Shown here one piece after another: positions 52,263-61,576 of a stretch of DNA of 64,000 nucleotides. The stretch's first letter is position 1. Every line of letters starts with the position of its first letter. Position numbers and translations under genes: made by a program. Under the pieces are notes generated by a model, which saw only the letters and a program-made list of their open reading frames with translations, searched no databases and had not been told where the DNA came from. This DNA is from Methylotenera_A sp049687015 (GTDB lineage Bacteria > Pseudomonadota > Gammaproteobacteria > Burkholderiales > Methylophilaceae). The DNA lies in NCBI GenBank assembly GCA_049687015.1, contig JBAVIP010000012.1:62001-126000 (forward strand). Reading direction: 5' to 3'.

Positions 52263-53210
52263 TTAAGATTCATTATTTTTAAGCTCATACTCTTCATAGG
52301 CATTAATGATCTTCTGTACTAATGGATGACGTACTACATCAGCAGATAAAAAGTGCGTCATGGCAATGCCTTTAACATTTTTTAAGATTTTTTGCGCTTC
52401 TACCAAACCGCTTTTCTGATGTTTTTGCAAATCGATTTGCGTTACATCGCCTGTCACCACGGCCTTAGTGCCGAATCCGATGCGGGTTAAAAACATTTTC
52501 ATTTGCTCGGGCGTAGTGTTTTGCGCCTCGTCCAAAATAATAAAGCTTTGGTTAAGGGTGCGGCCGCGCATGTAAGCAAGCGGGGCGACTTCGATCGCGC
52601 CGCGTTCGAACATTTTGTTGACCGTATCGTAGCCAGCTAAGTCATAAAGCGCATCGTAGAGCGGGCGTAAATACGGATCAACTTTCTGGTTCAAATCGCC
52701 CGGCAAAAAGCCTAGCTTTTCGCCAGCTTCTACTGCCGGGCGCACTAATACAATGCGTTTCACGCGGTCGCGGCTCATGGCATCTATTGCGCTGGCTACC
52801 GCCAGATAGGTTTTGCCTGTGCCAGCGGGGCCGATGCCAAACGTGATGTCGTGATCCTGAATTTGCTGTAAATATTCTATTTGTCTAGGAGTTCTGCCAT
52901 GCAGATCGCCACGGCGCGTCATCAATACTGGCATGGCGGTGTTGACATCTTCAGGCTTAAGCTTATCTATTTCCACCAAACCTAGTTGCACATCTTCAAG
53001 CTCCAACGGTTTTTTGGCGCGCACGTAAAAGTTTTCAATCAACTGTGCTGCAAGGCGCATGTTATCTTGCTTGCCGCTGATATTGAATGTGCTGCCGCGC
53101 CGATTAATATTCACCTCCAGCGCGGTTTCAATCTGTTTGATATTTTCATCCAGCGCGCCGCACAGATTGGCGAGGCGGGTATTGTCTTCTGGGCTTAGGG
53201 TGATTTCCAT
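52263..53210 (-). CDS. phoH: PhoH-family ATPase
   Basis: A 315-residue cytoplasmic nucleotide-binding protein with P-loop GIGPAGTGKTYLAVASAID (near residues 128-146) and Walker B FIILDEAQNTTPEQMKMFLT, preceded by a KH-like N-terminal region. Members are linked to RNA metabolism and are usually next to ybeY. It follows miaB by two bases and is certainly in one operon with it. Confidence 0.94.
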   Translation of the reverse strand: MEITLSPEDNTRLANLCGALDENIKQIETALEVNINRRGSTFNISGKQDNMRLAAQLIENFYVRAKKPLELEDVQLGLVEIDKLKPEDVNTAMPVLMTRRGDLHGRTPRQIEYLQQIQDHDITFGIGPAGTGKTYLAVASAIDAMSRDRVKRIVLVRPAVEAGEKLGFLPGDLNQKVDPYLRPLYDALYDLAGYDTVNKMFERGAIEVAPLAYMRGRTLNQSFIILDEAQNTTPEQMKMFLTRIGFGTKAVVTGDVTQIDLQKHQKSGLVEAQKILKNVKGIAMTHFLSADVVRHPLVQKIINAYEEYELKNNES

Positions 53211-53212
53211 AA

Positions 53213-54541
53213 TTAGATGATTTGGCCTTGTAAGCGTCGTGGATTGGATATATCGGTGATTTTAACATTCACAAACTGGTGAATTAAATTGGCATCACCT
53301 GCAATATCCACCACGCGGTTGTTATCGGTTTTGCCGGCAAGCAGGGCACTGTCCTTCCACGAAGCGCCTTCAATCAATACTCTTTGAATAGTGCCTAGCA
53401 TTGCTTCTGATATTGCTTTGGCTTGCGCCTCGTTAATAGTTTGTAATTTGGTGAGACGCGCTAATTTAACTTTTTCTGGCGTGTCGTCCTTGATAAATGC
53501 AGCGGGCGTGCCAGGGCGTGGGCTATATAAAAAGCTGAAGCTGGCATCAAAACCGATATCAGTCATCAGTTTAACCGTCGCTTCAAAATCGGCTTCGGTT
53601 TCGCCTGGAAAGCCTACAATGAAGTCGGAAGTAAAGGTTAAATTGGGGTTAGCAGTTTTCAGTTTGCGGATAATCGATTTATATTGCAGCGTAGTGTAAT
53701 TGCGCTTCATCGCCATCAAAATGCGGTCAGAACCCGCCTGCACCGGCAAGTGTAGCTGCGCTGCCAATTTAGGTACATTGGTAAAGCAATCAATCAGGCG
53801 CTGGTTCATTTCATTGGGGTGGCTGGTGGTAAAACGGATGCGCTCGATTTGCGGGATTTCGGCAATGGTTTCAATCAGCATGGCCAAATCAGCTTCCACC
53901 CCGTCATATTCGGCGCGGTAAGCATTGACATTTTGCCCAAGCAAGGTGATTTCTTTTACGCCTTGCTCGGCCAATTGTACGGCTTCGGTTAATATGTCTG
54001 CAAACGGGCGCGAGACTTCTTCGCCGCGTGTATAAGGCACCACGCAAAAACTGCAATATTTGCTGCAGCCTTCCATAATGCTCAAAAAAGCACTTGCGCC
54101 TTCTACACATGGTGGCGGCAGGTGGTCAAATTTTTCGATTTCCGGGAACGTAATATCCACCTGCGATTGGCCGCTGCTTCGGCGGCTTTTAATCATGTCA
54201 GGCAGGCGGTGCAGGGTTTGCGGGCCAAATACCACATCCACATACGGCGCGCGCTTGATGATGTTGTCACCTTCCTGAGACGCCACGCAACCGCCCACGC
54301 CAATGATTAAATCAGGATTCTTTTCCTTAAGCGGAATAAAACGCCCAAGGTGGCTAAATACTTTGTCTTCGGCTTTTTCGCGCACCGAACAGGTATTTAG
54401 CAGGATGACATCGGCTTCATCTACGTTTTCAGTTTGCGTCATGCCATCGCTGGATGCCAGCATATCCGCCATGCGCGATGAATCGTATTCGTTCATCTGG
54501 CAGCCGAAGGTCTTAATAAAAACTTTTTTAGTTGAATTCAA
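53213..54541 (-). CDS. miaB: tRNA-2-methylthio-N6-isopentenyladenosine synthase
   Basis: Radical-SAM enzyme that methylthiolates A37 of UNN-reading tRNAs. The 442-residue protein has the N-terminal UPF0004 domain (FIKTFGCQMNEYDSSRMADM; NTCSVREKAEDKV; GCVAS supplying the auxiliary cluster cysteines), the radical-SAM CxxxCxxC in MEGCSKYCSFCVVPYTRG (near residue 155), and a C-terminal TRAM domain. Promoter-proximal gene of the miaB-phoH run. Confidence 0.96.
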   Translation of the reverse strand: MNSTKKVFIKTFGCQMNEYDSSRMADMLASSDGMTQTENVDEADVILLNTCSVREKAEDKVFSHLGRFIPLKEKNPDLIIGVGGCVASQEGDNIIKRAPYVDVVFGPQTLHRLPDMIKSRRSSGQSQVDITFPEIEKFDHLPPPCVEGASAFLSIMEGCSKYCSFCVVPYTRGEEVSRPFADILTEAVQLAEQGVKEITLLGQNVNAYRAEYDGVEADLAMLIETIAEIPQIERIRFTTSHPNEMNQRLIDCFTNVPKLAAQLHLPVQAGSDRILMAMKRNYTTLQYKSIIRKLKTANPNLTFTSDFIVGFPGETEADFEATVKLMTDIGFDASFSFLYSPRPGTPAAFIKDDTPEKVKLARLTKLQTINEAQAKAISEAMLGTIQRVLIEGASWKDSALLAGKTDNNRVVDIAGDANLIHQFVNVKITDISNPRRLQGQII

Positions 54542-54650
54542 GGGGTTATATGTTTGCTCAAAATGTGATTTTAACGCATTTAATCTTCTACATCACGCAA
54601 AGTTGTTCCAAGACGAGTAAAATGACGTCATTCATTTAGACTCAAACTTT

Positions 54651-56057
54651 ATGCAAGCACTCCCCATCTTCTTTAATATCAAAGACCGCCATTGTGTGGT
54701 GATTGGCGGCGGCGATGTTGCCATACGTAAAGTGACAGTGTTACTGAAGGCTAAGGCAGCCATTACGCTTTATTCGCCCGAAATTTGCCATGAGCTGAAA
54801 GCGCTGGTTGCTACAAAAAAAATAAAATATATCCAAGCTGATTATGAACAAAATCAGCTGGCAGGCGCATGTTTGGTAATTGCCGCAACAGACAATGAAA
54901 CGGTGAATAAAGCTGTTTCATTGGCGGCAAAAGCGCAGAATATCCCCGTGAATGTGGTGGATGCGCCTGATTTGTGTACATTCACCATGGGCTCGATTAT
55001 TGACCGCAGCCCAGTGGTGATTGCAGTTTCCAGCGAAGGCAATGCGCCCGTACTGGCGCGCTTTATCCGCACCAAAATCGAGACTATGCTGCCTGCAAGC
55101 TACGGCCGTATCGCTGCCATTGCCGGTGAATTCAGAGACCAGGTCAAAGCCAAGTTCGCCACTACGCAAGCCAGACGCCGCTTTTGGGAGGATGTGCTGC
55201 AAGGCCCAATGGTAGAGCGGGTGCTGGCTGGGCAAGAGAAAGCTGCGCGTGAGTTGTTGCAAGATATCCTTGATGACAAGGATACCACCGCTAGCAAGGG
55301 CGAAGTGTATCTGGTGGGTGGCGGACCGGGAGACCCTGATTTGCTCACATTCAGAGCGTTGCGCCTCATGCAACAATGCGATGTGTGTGTGTATGATAAA
55401 TTGGTGAGCCCAGAAGTGATGGAACTGGTGCGGCGTGATGCAGAGCTGATATACGTAGGCAAGGCGCGCGACCAGCACACCATGCCGCAAGAGGAAATCA
55501 ATGAGTTGCTTGCCAGACTTGCACTTGAAGGCAAGCGGGTGTTGCGCCTAAAAGGCGGTGACCCATTTATTTTTGGGCGTGGTGGCGAGGAAATTGAAAC
55601 CTTAATGGAGCGTGGCGTGCCGTTTCAAGTCGTGCCGGGGATTACCGCCGCCAATGGCGTTTCCAGCTATGCAGGTATTCCGCTTACACATAGAGATTAC
55701 TCACAGGCTTGCCTGTTCGTTACTGGGCATCTTAAAGCAAAAGAAAATTCAAAAGAAGTCACAATTGATTTAGATTGGGTCGCTATGTCGCGGCCAAATC
55801 AAACGGTGGTGATTTATATGGGTTTGGTGGGTTTGAAAGAAATTTGTGAAAAATTAATAGCGCATGGCGTATCTGCCAGCATGCCCGTCGCGGTGGTGCA
55901 ACAGGGCACCACACAAAAACAAAAAGTAGTTGTCGCCACCTTGGCCGATTTGGCTGAAAAGGTAGCCTCTGCAGGGTTAAAGCCACCATGCTTAACGATT
56001 ATTGGTGAAGTGGTGAAATTACGTGAGAAGCTGAACTGGTTTGAAACGAATGCCTAG
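54651..56057 (+). CDS. cysG: Siroheme synthase CysG (trifunctional)
   Basis: Converts uroporphyrinogen III to sirohaem: methylation, NAD-dependent oxidation and iron insertion. The 468-residue protein has the N-terminal dehydrogenase/ferrochelatase domain (FFNIKDRHCVVIGGGDVAIR with the NAD-binding Gly motif near residues 5-24, and NVVDAPDLCTFTMGSIIDR) and the C-terminal methylase (YLVGGGPGDPDLLTFRALRL near 223-242; LKGGDPFIFGRGGEEIETL). The domain junction lies near residue 215. Stands alone, divergent from miaB and converging with the sensor kinase. Confidence 0.96.
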   Translation: MQALPIFFNIKDRHCVVIGGGDVAIRKVTVLLKAKAAITLYSPEICHELKALVATKKIKYIQADYEQNQLAGACLVIAATDNETVNKAVSLAAKAQNIPVNVVDAPDLCTFTMGSIIDRSPVVIAVSSEGNAPVLARFIRTKIETMLPASYGRIAAIAGEFRDQVKAKFATTQARRRFWEDVLQGPMVERVLAGQEKAARELLQDILDDKDTTASKGEVYLVGGGPGDPDLLTFRALRLMQQCDVCVYDKLVSPEVMELVRRDAELIYVGKARDQHTMPQEEINELLARLALEGKRVLRLKGGDPFIFGRGGEEIETLMERGVPFQVVPGITAANGVSSYAGIPLTHRDYSQACLFVTGHLKAKENSKEVTIDLDWVAMSRPNQTVVIYMGLVGLKEICEKLIAHGVSASMPVAVVQQGTTQKQKVVVATLADLAEKVASAGLKPPCLTIIGEVVKLREKLNWFETNA

Positions 56058-57368
56058 CTAGTGCTGTATCGGCAGCGTCAGTCTGGCTTCAAGGCCGCCT
56101 TCAGGGCGATTAATCAGCTCTAAATTGCCGCGATGCAGCTTGGCAATGCGGTTACAAATCGCCAAACCTAAGCCGCTACCCCCTTCGTTTTTATTGCGCG
56201 CACTATCCAAGCGCTCAAATGGTCTTAATAGCCGCTCAGCGTGTTCTGGCGGTATGCCAGGGCCGTTATCCAGTACGCTGATAATGATTTTTTCAGAAGT
56301 AATTTTGCTTTCCACAGTCACTTGGCCTTTTGAGTAAGTATAGGCATTGCCCACCAGGTTATCCAGCAAGCGCTGCATGGCAAGCGGGCGTAATGGAATA
56401 AAGTAAGTTGAGGAAAGCTTCAGTTTAAGGTCGCGACCTGCGCGCGCCTGACGCTCTGCCAGAGATTGCAGCAGCACGTTGATATCCATCATTTTGGTGG
56501 GCTCACCTTCTACGCCGCGCACAAAATCCAGAAACTGGTGGATGATATTGTCCATGTCAGCAATATCTTCAATCATGCCGGCTTTCAAGCTGCTGCAACT
56601 ATCGTCTGGTAATAACTCTACGGCTAAACGCAGCCTTGCCAGCGGTGTGCGGATATCATGCGAAACGCCTGCGAGCAACAAGGTGCGCTCGCTATCAAGC
56701 CGTACCAGCGATTCTGCCATTTCGTTAAACGTACGGCTTACTTCGCGTAGTTCATCTACGCTATCTTCCGGCAGACGCGGTGCTGGCTGGCCGTGGCGCA
56801 ACCTGTCTGCTGCGTACACTAATAAATTGAGCGGGCGATTGATGCGTGAGGCAATTAAATAGGCGCCTAGTAAAGACAGCAAGCCTACCACTGCGGCCCA
56901 TCCCAGCCAATGCCACGGGAAAGGCCTATCCACTTGAATTTTTGGAATGACTACCCAGAAATCGTCTAAACCAACATTAAAGCTGATCCACAAACCTGGG
57001 ATTTTGAAATGATTCACAGTAATAATGGTTTCCTCGCCCAGCCGCTCGCGGATTTTTTGTGCGATCAGGTTAATGAACGGATCGTTGGGGAGCGGCTCAA
57101 TCTCTTCTAAAAAATCTGCTGCATACACACGCACACCTTCGCGGCCAGAGAGCTCTGAAAGCAACGCCAGGCGACGGTTTTCGTGCGCGGCAATGAGTGA
57201 AGCGCGGGTATAGTTGACGATGGTGATGGCCTGTAGCGCGGCCGTGGTGGCACGCGGCTCGCGATCGAAGTAATCGAAAATCTTGAGTGACGCGTAAATG
57301 CTTATCGCCAATAGCAGAGCGATAAGCAGCATCAAGCGTGATAGCAGTGTGCGCGGTAAGAGCTTCAA
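56058..57368 (-). CDS. envZ: EnvZ-like sensor histidine kinase
   Basis: A 436-residue inner-membrane kinase: first membrane segment about residues 9-28, periplasmic domain to about 155, second segment about 157-178, HAMP linker, dimerisation domain with the phospho-acceptor His in LLAGVSHDIRTPLARLRLAV (near 233-252), and the ATPase with NLVGNAYTYSKG, VLDNGPGIPPEHAERLLRPF and GSGLGLAICNRI. The upstream ompR-type regulator lies 22 bases away and is its partner. Signal sensed is unknown; the EnvZ name follows the partner and overall domain organisation. Confidence 0.85.
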   Translation of the reverse strand: MKLLPRTLLSRLMLLIALLLAISIYASLKIFDYFDREPRATTAALQAITIVNYTRASLIAAHENRRLALLSELSGREGVRVYAADFLEEIEPLPNDPFINLIAQKIRERLGEETIITVNHFKIPGLWISFNVGLDDFWVVIPKIQVDRPFPWHWLGWAAVVGLLSLLGAYLIASRINRPLNLLVYAADRLRHGQPAPRLPEDSVDELREVSRTFNEMAESLVRLDSERTLLLAGVSHDIRTPLARLRLAVELLPDDSCSSLKAGMIEDIADMDNIIHQFLDFVRGVEGEPTKMMDINVLLQSLAERQARAGRDLKLKLSSTYFIPLRPLAMQRLLDNLVGNAYTYSKGQVTVESKITSEKIIISVLDNGPGIPPEHAERLLRPFERLDSARNKNEGGSGLGLAICNRIAKLHRGNLELINRPEGGLEARLTLPIQH

Positions 57369-57390
57369 TGCAGCAGCTTATTGACTGGCT

Positions 57391-58116
57391 TTAACGTGTT
57401 GCTTCGCCATCGGGAATAAATACATAGCCGAAGCCCCACATGGTTTGCAGATAACGGGGGTGCGAAGGATCTGGCTCTACAATGCGGCGCAGGCGCGAGA
57501 CTTGCACGTCGATGCTGCGGTCGAACACATCCAGCTCGCGGCCGCGTGCGAGCTGCATGAGCCGATCGCGCGAAAGCGGCTGGCGCGGATGCTCGGTAAA
57601 CACTTTCAGCAGGGCAAATTCACCGCTGGTAATGGTAATTGGCATGCCGTTACGGCTAAGGCTGCGGGTAGAGGGGTCGAACACAAACTCACCAAAGCTG
57701 AACGCCTCAGATTTACCCGTATTTTCGGATTCAGGGCTATGTTCATGGCGGCGCAGTACCGCATTGATACGCGCTAACAGTTCACGCGGATTAAACGGTT
57801 TCGGCAAATAATCATCTGCACCCATCTCCAGGCCGATAATCCTATCGACTTCATCGCCGCGCGCGGTGAGCATAACGATAGGCGTTGTCACATTGTTGCC
57901 ACGCAGGCGGCGGCAAATGCCCAGGCCATCTTCGCCCGGCAGCATTAAATCCAGCACCAGTAAATCAAAGCTATCGGCACTAAGCGCAACATCCATTTCT
58001 TTAGCATCCGCCACCGTTTTAACGCTAAATCCCTGTTCAGTAAGGTAACGTTGTAGTAACTCGCGTATGCGCGCATCATCATCTACCATTAATATTTTTT
58101 TAGCAGTTTCAGTCAT
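57391..58116 (-). CDS. ompR: OmpR-family response regulator
   Basis: A 241-residue regulator: receiver domain with LMVDDDARIRELLQRYLTEQ (acidic pocket), phospho-acceptor Asp in FDLLVLDLMLPGEDGLG (near residue 55) and VMLTARGDEVDRIIGLEMGA, then a winged-helix domain with EFALLKVFTEHPRQPLSRDR and ELDVFDRSIDVQVSRLRRIV. This sequence is very close to OmpR. The ATG at 58116 is preferred over a GTG at 58131. The upstream intergenic region holds a GTTACA direct repeat that may be its binding site. Confidence 0.92.
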   Translation of the reverse strand: MTETAKKILMVDDDARIRELLQRYLTEQGFSVKTVADAKEMDVALSADSFDLLVLDLMLPGEDGLGICRRLRGNNVTTPIVMLTARGDEVDRIIGLEMGADDYLPKPFNPRELLARINAVLRRHEHSPESENTGKSEAFSFGEFVFDPSTRSLSRNGMPITITSGEFALLKVFTEHPRQPLSRDRLMQLARGRELDVFDRSIDVQVSRLRRIVEPDPSHPRYLQTMWGFGYVFIPDGEATR

Positions 58117-58242
58117 GTTTTTTGCTTTCACACGTTTGAATAGTTGTTGTAATAAGTTAGTATAAGTTTTAAGGTTTAATAAAGCTAGAATTGTAAAAAC
58201 TTTTATGTGCTGTTACGTATCAAAAGAACAAAATGGGTAGCG

Positions 58243-58258
58243 GTTACAATTGGTTACA
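58243..58258. promoter_or_regulatory. Tandem GTTACA direct repeat, candidate OmpR box
   Basis: GTTACA occurs at 58243-58248 and 58253-58258, in a perfect tandem GGTTACAATT GGTTACAATT unit with a 10-base period, one helix turn. A third partial copy (GTTACG) starts at 58212. Direct repeats with 10-11 base spacing are the usual binding-site format of OmpR/PhoB-family regulators. It lies 127-142 bases before ompR and 107-122 bases before the EF-hand gene. Confidence 0.5.
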
Positions 58259-58364
58259 ATTATTCGGGTGAACGAAACACTACATTTACAACCTTGATTC
58301 ATAGTCATTAATTCGGGTAATTTCTGTATGTTGATATTAACAAAGAGGCATCTGTAAAAAAACA

Positions 58365-59003
58365 ATGGTTCTAAAAGCACATTCTTTTTCATTTGCATCT
58401 TCAATACTATTTTTAATGGGTATGGCATTAGCGCTGCCTGCGATAGCTGGTGGTAAAAACTCATTTGCCAGTGACGAAAAGCCCGTTATTGATAAACAAG
58501 CTACAGATAAACAAAGTACTGACAAACAAGCTACAGATAAACAAGCTATAGAAGAATATGACCGGGGCGGTTTGGAGCAAACACTAGAACATAATTTCAG
58601 CCCAGAAGATCGTGCCAGCCTGCGTAAAGCGCTTGCGGATTATGCCAAATCGACAGACCCGGAACATTACCAGATTGAGCAAAAGCGCAAGGCGATGAAG
58701 GAGAATGTGGAAGCGCGTTTTAACGAATGTAACAAAGATAATGATGACTCCATAGACCGTGAAGAAGCCACGCAATGTTTACCGCAAATCGCACGACATT
58801 TTAGTTATGTCGATGTTGATGAGGATGGTGTTATTACACTGGAAGAATTAGAACTGGCGCAGGCCAAACAAATCGAACGTCAAAAAGCTGCAGAAGCTAA
58901 AGTAGAAGCACAAAAAATCCAGGAAGCAGAAGCCGCCATTAAAAATAAAAGTAATGCTAAAGTCAATAAACAAGCAACCGGTACTCGCAAACGCCCCATT
59001 TAG
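58365..59003 (+). CDS. Secreted EF-hand protein with pentapeptide-repeat N-terminus
   Basis: A 212-residue exported protein with signal peptide (cleavage near residue 29). Residues 43-61 are four copies of a five-residue unit (DKQAT/DKQST/DKQAT/DKQAI). Two EF-hand loops follow: NKDNDDSIDREE (123-134) and DVDEDGVITLEE (150-161), the second canonical and the first starting with Asn. The C-terminal third is a Lys/Ala/Glu-rich, probably coiled-coil helix. Probably a periplasmic calcium-binding protein of unknown role. It diverges from ompR across the GTTACA repeat and may be its target. Confidence 0.8.
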   Translation: MVLKAHSFSFASSILFLMGMALALPAIAGGKNSFASDEKPVIDKQATDKQSTDKQATDKQAIEEYDRGGLEQTLEHNFSPEDRASLRKALADYAKSTDPEHYQIEQKRKAMKENVEARFNECNKDNDDSIDREEATQCLPQIARHFSYVDVDEDGVITLEELELAQAKQIERQKAAEAKVEAQKIQEAEAAIKNKSNAKVNKQATGTRKRPI

Positions 59004-59122
59004 TTTTTTAGCAACACCTTTATTTTACAAAGCAAATTTAGCATTTTACTAAGCAAAATTTTGACAAGCCTGATTTTTTAAGAGCACTTGATATTTAGCA
59101 CTTTTGGGCTCACAGTGTTTTT

Positions 59123-60289
59123 ATGGCACAACCTCAAGATTTTAACCAAGATTTTTCAGCAGAACTTATTACCAGTATCAATGAAATACCCGCCGCAGAT
59201 TGGGATGCGCTTGTCTTTGGGAATACATTGGCTGACGGCACGCCGTTATTAAGCCACGCGTTTTTGAGCGCGCTCGAAAATACCGGTTGTGTGGGTAAAG
59301 GTACGGGCTGGAATCCGCATCCGCTTGTGATTAAACAGGGTGAAAAAATAGTAGGCGCAATGCCTTTGTATTTAAAAAGCCATTCCTATGGTGAATATGT
59401 ATTTGATTGGGCGTGGGCAGAGGCTTATGAACGAAGTGGGCTTAATTATTACCCTAAGTTGGTTTCTGCAATTCCATTTTCGCCCATCACCAGTGCGCGC
59501 TTATTAAGCAAGCATGTAAATGTTGCTAACTTGCTGATAGAAGCGCTGGAAAGCACCATGTATCAACACAAGCTTTCTAGCGCACATGTGCTTTTTCCTG
59601 ATGAAGCTGGTGCCAAGCAGTTCGAGGTTGCCGGCTGGCTGAAGCGTGCGGGCGTGCAGTTTAGGTGGCACAATAAAAACTACGTTGATTTTGAAGCGTT
59701 TTTAGCGACTTTAAGTCACGACAAGCGCAAGAAAATCCATCAGGAGCGCAAAAAAATTCAGCAGGCAGGTGTTGCATGCCGTTTTATCAAAGGCCATGAA
59801 ATTACCGAAAGCGATTGGGACTTTTTCTATCGCTGCTATTGCAACACCTACGCTGAGCACCATTCCACACCTTATCTTACACGTGCATTTTTTAGCGAAA
59901 TTGGCACAACCATGCCGCAGCACATATTGTTGATAGTGGCCGAAATTAATGGCCAGCCGATAGCCAGCACACTCAACATTTACAATCACACTACACTGTA
60001 TGGCCGTTATTGGGGTGCAACGCAGTTTGTTTCCGGTCTGCATTTCGAGCTTTGTTATTACCAGGCGCAGCAGTTTTGCATTGCAGAAAAGATAGAATTT
60101 TTTGAAGGCGGTGCACAGGGTGAGCACAAACTCGCGCGTGGCTTTGAGCCACGGCCCACTTGTTCATATCACAAAATCGCACATCCGGATTTCGAAGCGG
60201 CAATCAAACAGTTTTTGGCACGCGAGGCAAAAGGCATTGCTGCCTATACCAACGAGCTGGAAGAACGCGCGCCTTTTAAAGCGGCATAA
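59123..60289 (+). CDS. GNAT-fold acyltransferase, COG3146/DUF482-like
   Basis: A 388-residue protein of the FemAB/GNAT-like family described in COG3146 (peptidoglycan-related or unassigned). It has the typical LPLYLKSHSYGEYVFDWAWA-like segment (here AMPLYLKSHSYGEYVFDWAW, near residues 74-93), TLSHDKRKKIHQERKKI near 199-215 and the C-terminal FFEGGAQGEHKLARGFEP. No signal peptide. Substrate unknown. The gene overlaps nothing and ends one base before the converging SDR gene. Confidence 0.8.
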   Translation: MAQPQDFNQDFSAELITSINEIPAADWDALVFGNTLADGTPLLSHAFLSALENTGCVGKGTGWNPHPLVIKQGEKIVGAMPLYLKSHSYGEYVFDWAWAEAYERSGLNYYPKLVSAIPFSPITSARLLSKHVNVANLLIEALESTMYQHKLSSAHVLFPDEAGAKQFEVAGWLKRAGVQFRWHNKNYVDFEAFLATLSHDKRKKIHQERKKIQQAGVACRFIKGHEITESDWDFFYRCYCNTYAEHHSTPYLTRAFFSEIGTTMPQHILLIVAEINGQPIASTLNIYNHTTLYGRYWGATQFVSGLHFELCYYQAQQFCIAEKIEFFEGGAQGEHKLARGFEPRPTCSYHKIAHPDFEAAIKQFLAREAKGIAAYTNELEERAPFKAA

Positions 60290-60982
60290 TCACCAGGCAA
60301 CCTCTTGGCCGTCATAAGCAACGAATCTGCCCGTATTACTCAAATTTAAATTCTCAATCAGTTTGCGCAAGCCGGCCACGCTGGTTTGCGTGCTAATTAA
60401 GGCGTTAGGCCCGCCCATATTGGTTCGTACCCAGCCCGGATGTAGTGTGATAACGCTGATGCCATAAGGTTTCAGGTCGATAGAAAGGCTTTTCATCACC
60501 ATATTCAAAGCGGTTTTGCTGGTGCGGTAAATATAGCTCTCGCCGCTGGTATTGTCATCGATGCTGCCCATTTTGCTGGTGAGCGTGGCGATTTTTTTAA
60601 GCTGACCTCTAGTGATATGCTGCACAAAAGCCTCGGCCATTTTTAGCGAAGCCATTGCATTAATCTTAAACGCTTCTGCCCAATCATCATAATTGGTATC
60701 ACCAAAAGTGCTGTGCGGGTAAATGCCTGCATTGTTAATCAGCACATCAATGGCCTCGTCTTTTAGCTGCAAGGCAAGGGCGTCAATCCGGGCAAAGTTG
60801 CCCACATCCAGCGCAAAAATCTGCACGTTGCTATGTGCGCTTTCCAGCGCCTGCAACTCAAGCGCTGTTTGCGGTTCGCGACAGCATGCAAGCACACTCC
60901 AGCCATCGGCGGCGTATTGCCTGGCAAACTCCAGGCCAATGCCGCGGTTAGCGCCAGTAATCAGAACTTGGTATGTGTTCAT
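60290..60982 (-). CDS. SDR-family oxidoreductase
   Basis: A 230-residue short-chain dehydrogenase. The nucleotide-binding TGANRGIGLEFARQY (TGxxxGIG, residues 9-23), NNAGIYP (near 83) and the catalytic Tyr-Lys in YIYRTSKTALNMV (YxxxK near 152) with an upstream Ser-containing strand are all visible. Resembles the C-factor/sniffer-like subgroup. Substrate unknown. Confidence 0.86.
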   Translation of the reverse strand: MNTYQVLITGANRGIGLEFARQYAADGWSVLACCREPQTALELQALESAHSNVQIFALDVGNFARIDALALQLKDEAIDVLINNAGIYPHSTFGDTNYDDWAEAFKINAMASLKMAEAFVQHITRGQLKKIATLTSKMGSIDDNTSGESYIYRTSKTALNMVMKSLSIDLKPYGISVITLHPGWVRTNMGGPNALISTQTSVAGLRKLIENLNLSNTGRFVAYDGQEVAW

Positions 60983-61036
60983 TTGTTTTTCTCAAGGTAG
61001 AAGATTAATTACAGGTGATTATCCGCGTTAGGAAAT

Positions 61037-61065
61037 AAAAAAGCCACACCCTAAGGCATGGCTTT
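61037..61065 (-). terminator. Terminator for the minus-strand EF-hand gene
   Basis: On the minus strand AAGCCATGCCTTAGGGTGTG folds as AAGCCA/TGGCTT arms and runs into TTTTTTATT. A second AAAGCCACGC arm just upstream (61068-61082) can pair competitively with the same GTGGCTTT. Confidence 0.65.
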
Positions 61066-61100
61066 AAGAAAGCGTGGCTTTATATGGCCAACTGACAGGG

Positions 61101-61451
61101 CTACTTTTTAGTGCTATCTGGATTCATCTCATGCATTTTATTCATATCGTGCATCTTATGGTCTTTCATGTTGCAGCGGTCTTTCATGTTTGCTTTCATG
61201 GCGTCGCGCTCGGCTTGGTCAATTTTTCCATCTTTATTGGCATCCATCTTAGCAAACATTTTATCAGCACGCGCCTGATGGGCGGCCGTAAACTCATCGC
61301 GGCTCACCGCGCCGTCTTTATTCGCATCGGCATCCTGCATCATGCCTTTGTGATTACAATGCATCCCATCGGTGCCGTCATGGTTAGCATAAGCCATTTG
61401 AGAAAGGCCTAATGCTAAAGCCGCCATCGTTACAATATGTATAATTTTCAT
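61101..61451 (-). CDS. His/Met-rich secreted EF-hand protein
   Basis: A 116-residue exported protein with signal peptide MKIIHIVTMAALALGLSQMAYA. Two canonical EF-hand loops, DANKDGAVSRDE (42-53) and DANKDGKIDQAE (70-81), are flanked by sequences unusually rich in His, Met and Cys (HDGTDGMHCNHKGMM at 24-38; RCNMKDHKMHDMNKMHEM at 92-109). The EF-hands point to Ca2+ and the flanks to soft-metal binding such as copper. Function unknown. Confidence 0.82.
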   Translation of the reverse strand: MKIIHIVTMAALALGLSQMAYANHDGTDGMHCNHKGMMQDADANKDGAVSRDEFTAAHQARADKMFAKMDANKDGKIDQAERDAMKANMKDRCNMKDHKMHDMNKMHEMNPDSTKK

Positions 61452-61576
61452 TCAAACTCCTTAATAATAAAAAACTTACTCCCAGCTATATAACGTAGAC
61501 AGGCTACTAGTGTTGACGTTCACGGTAAAACAATCTGCCGCGATTTATAGTTAAAACGGCCAGTATTAGTGAATAA

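Noticed and set aside
61101..61451. Possible lanmodulin-like lanthanide-binding protein, given a likely methylotroph
   Set aside because: Both EF-hand loops have Ala at position 2 instead of the Pro typical of lanmodulin, and there are only two loops rather than four. Canonical Ca-type loops fit better.
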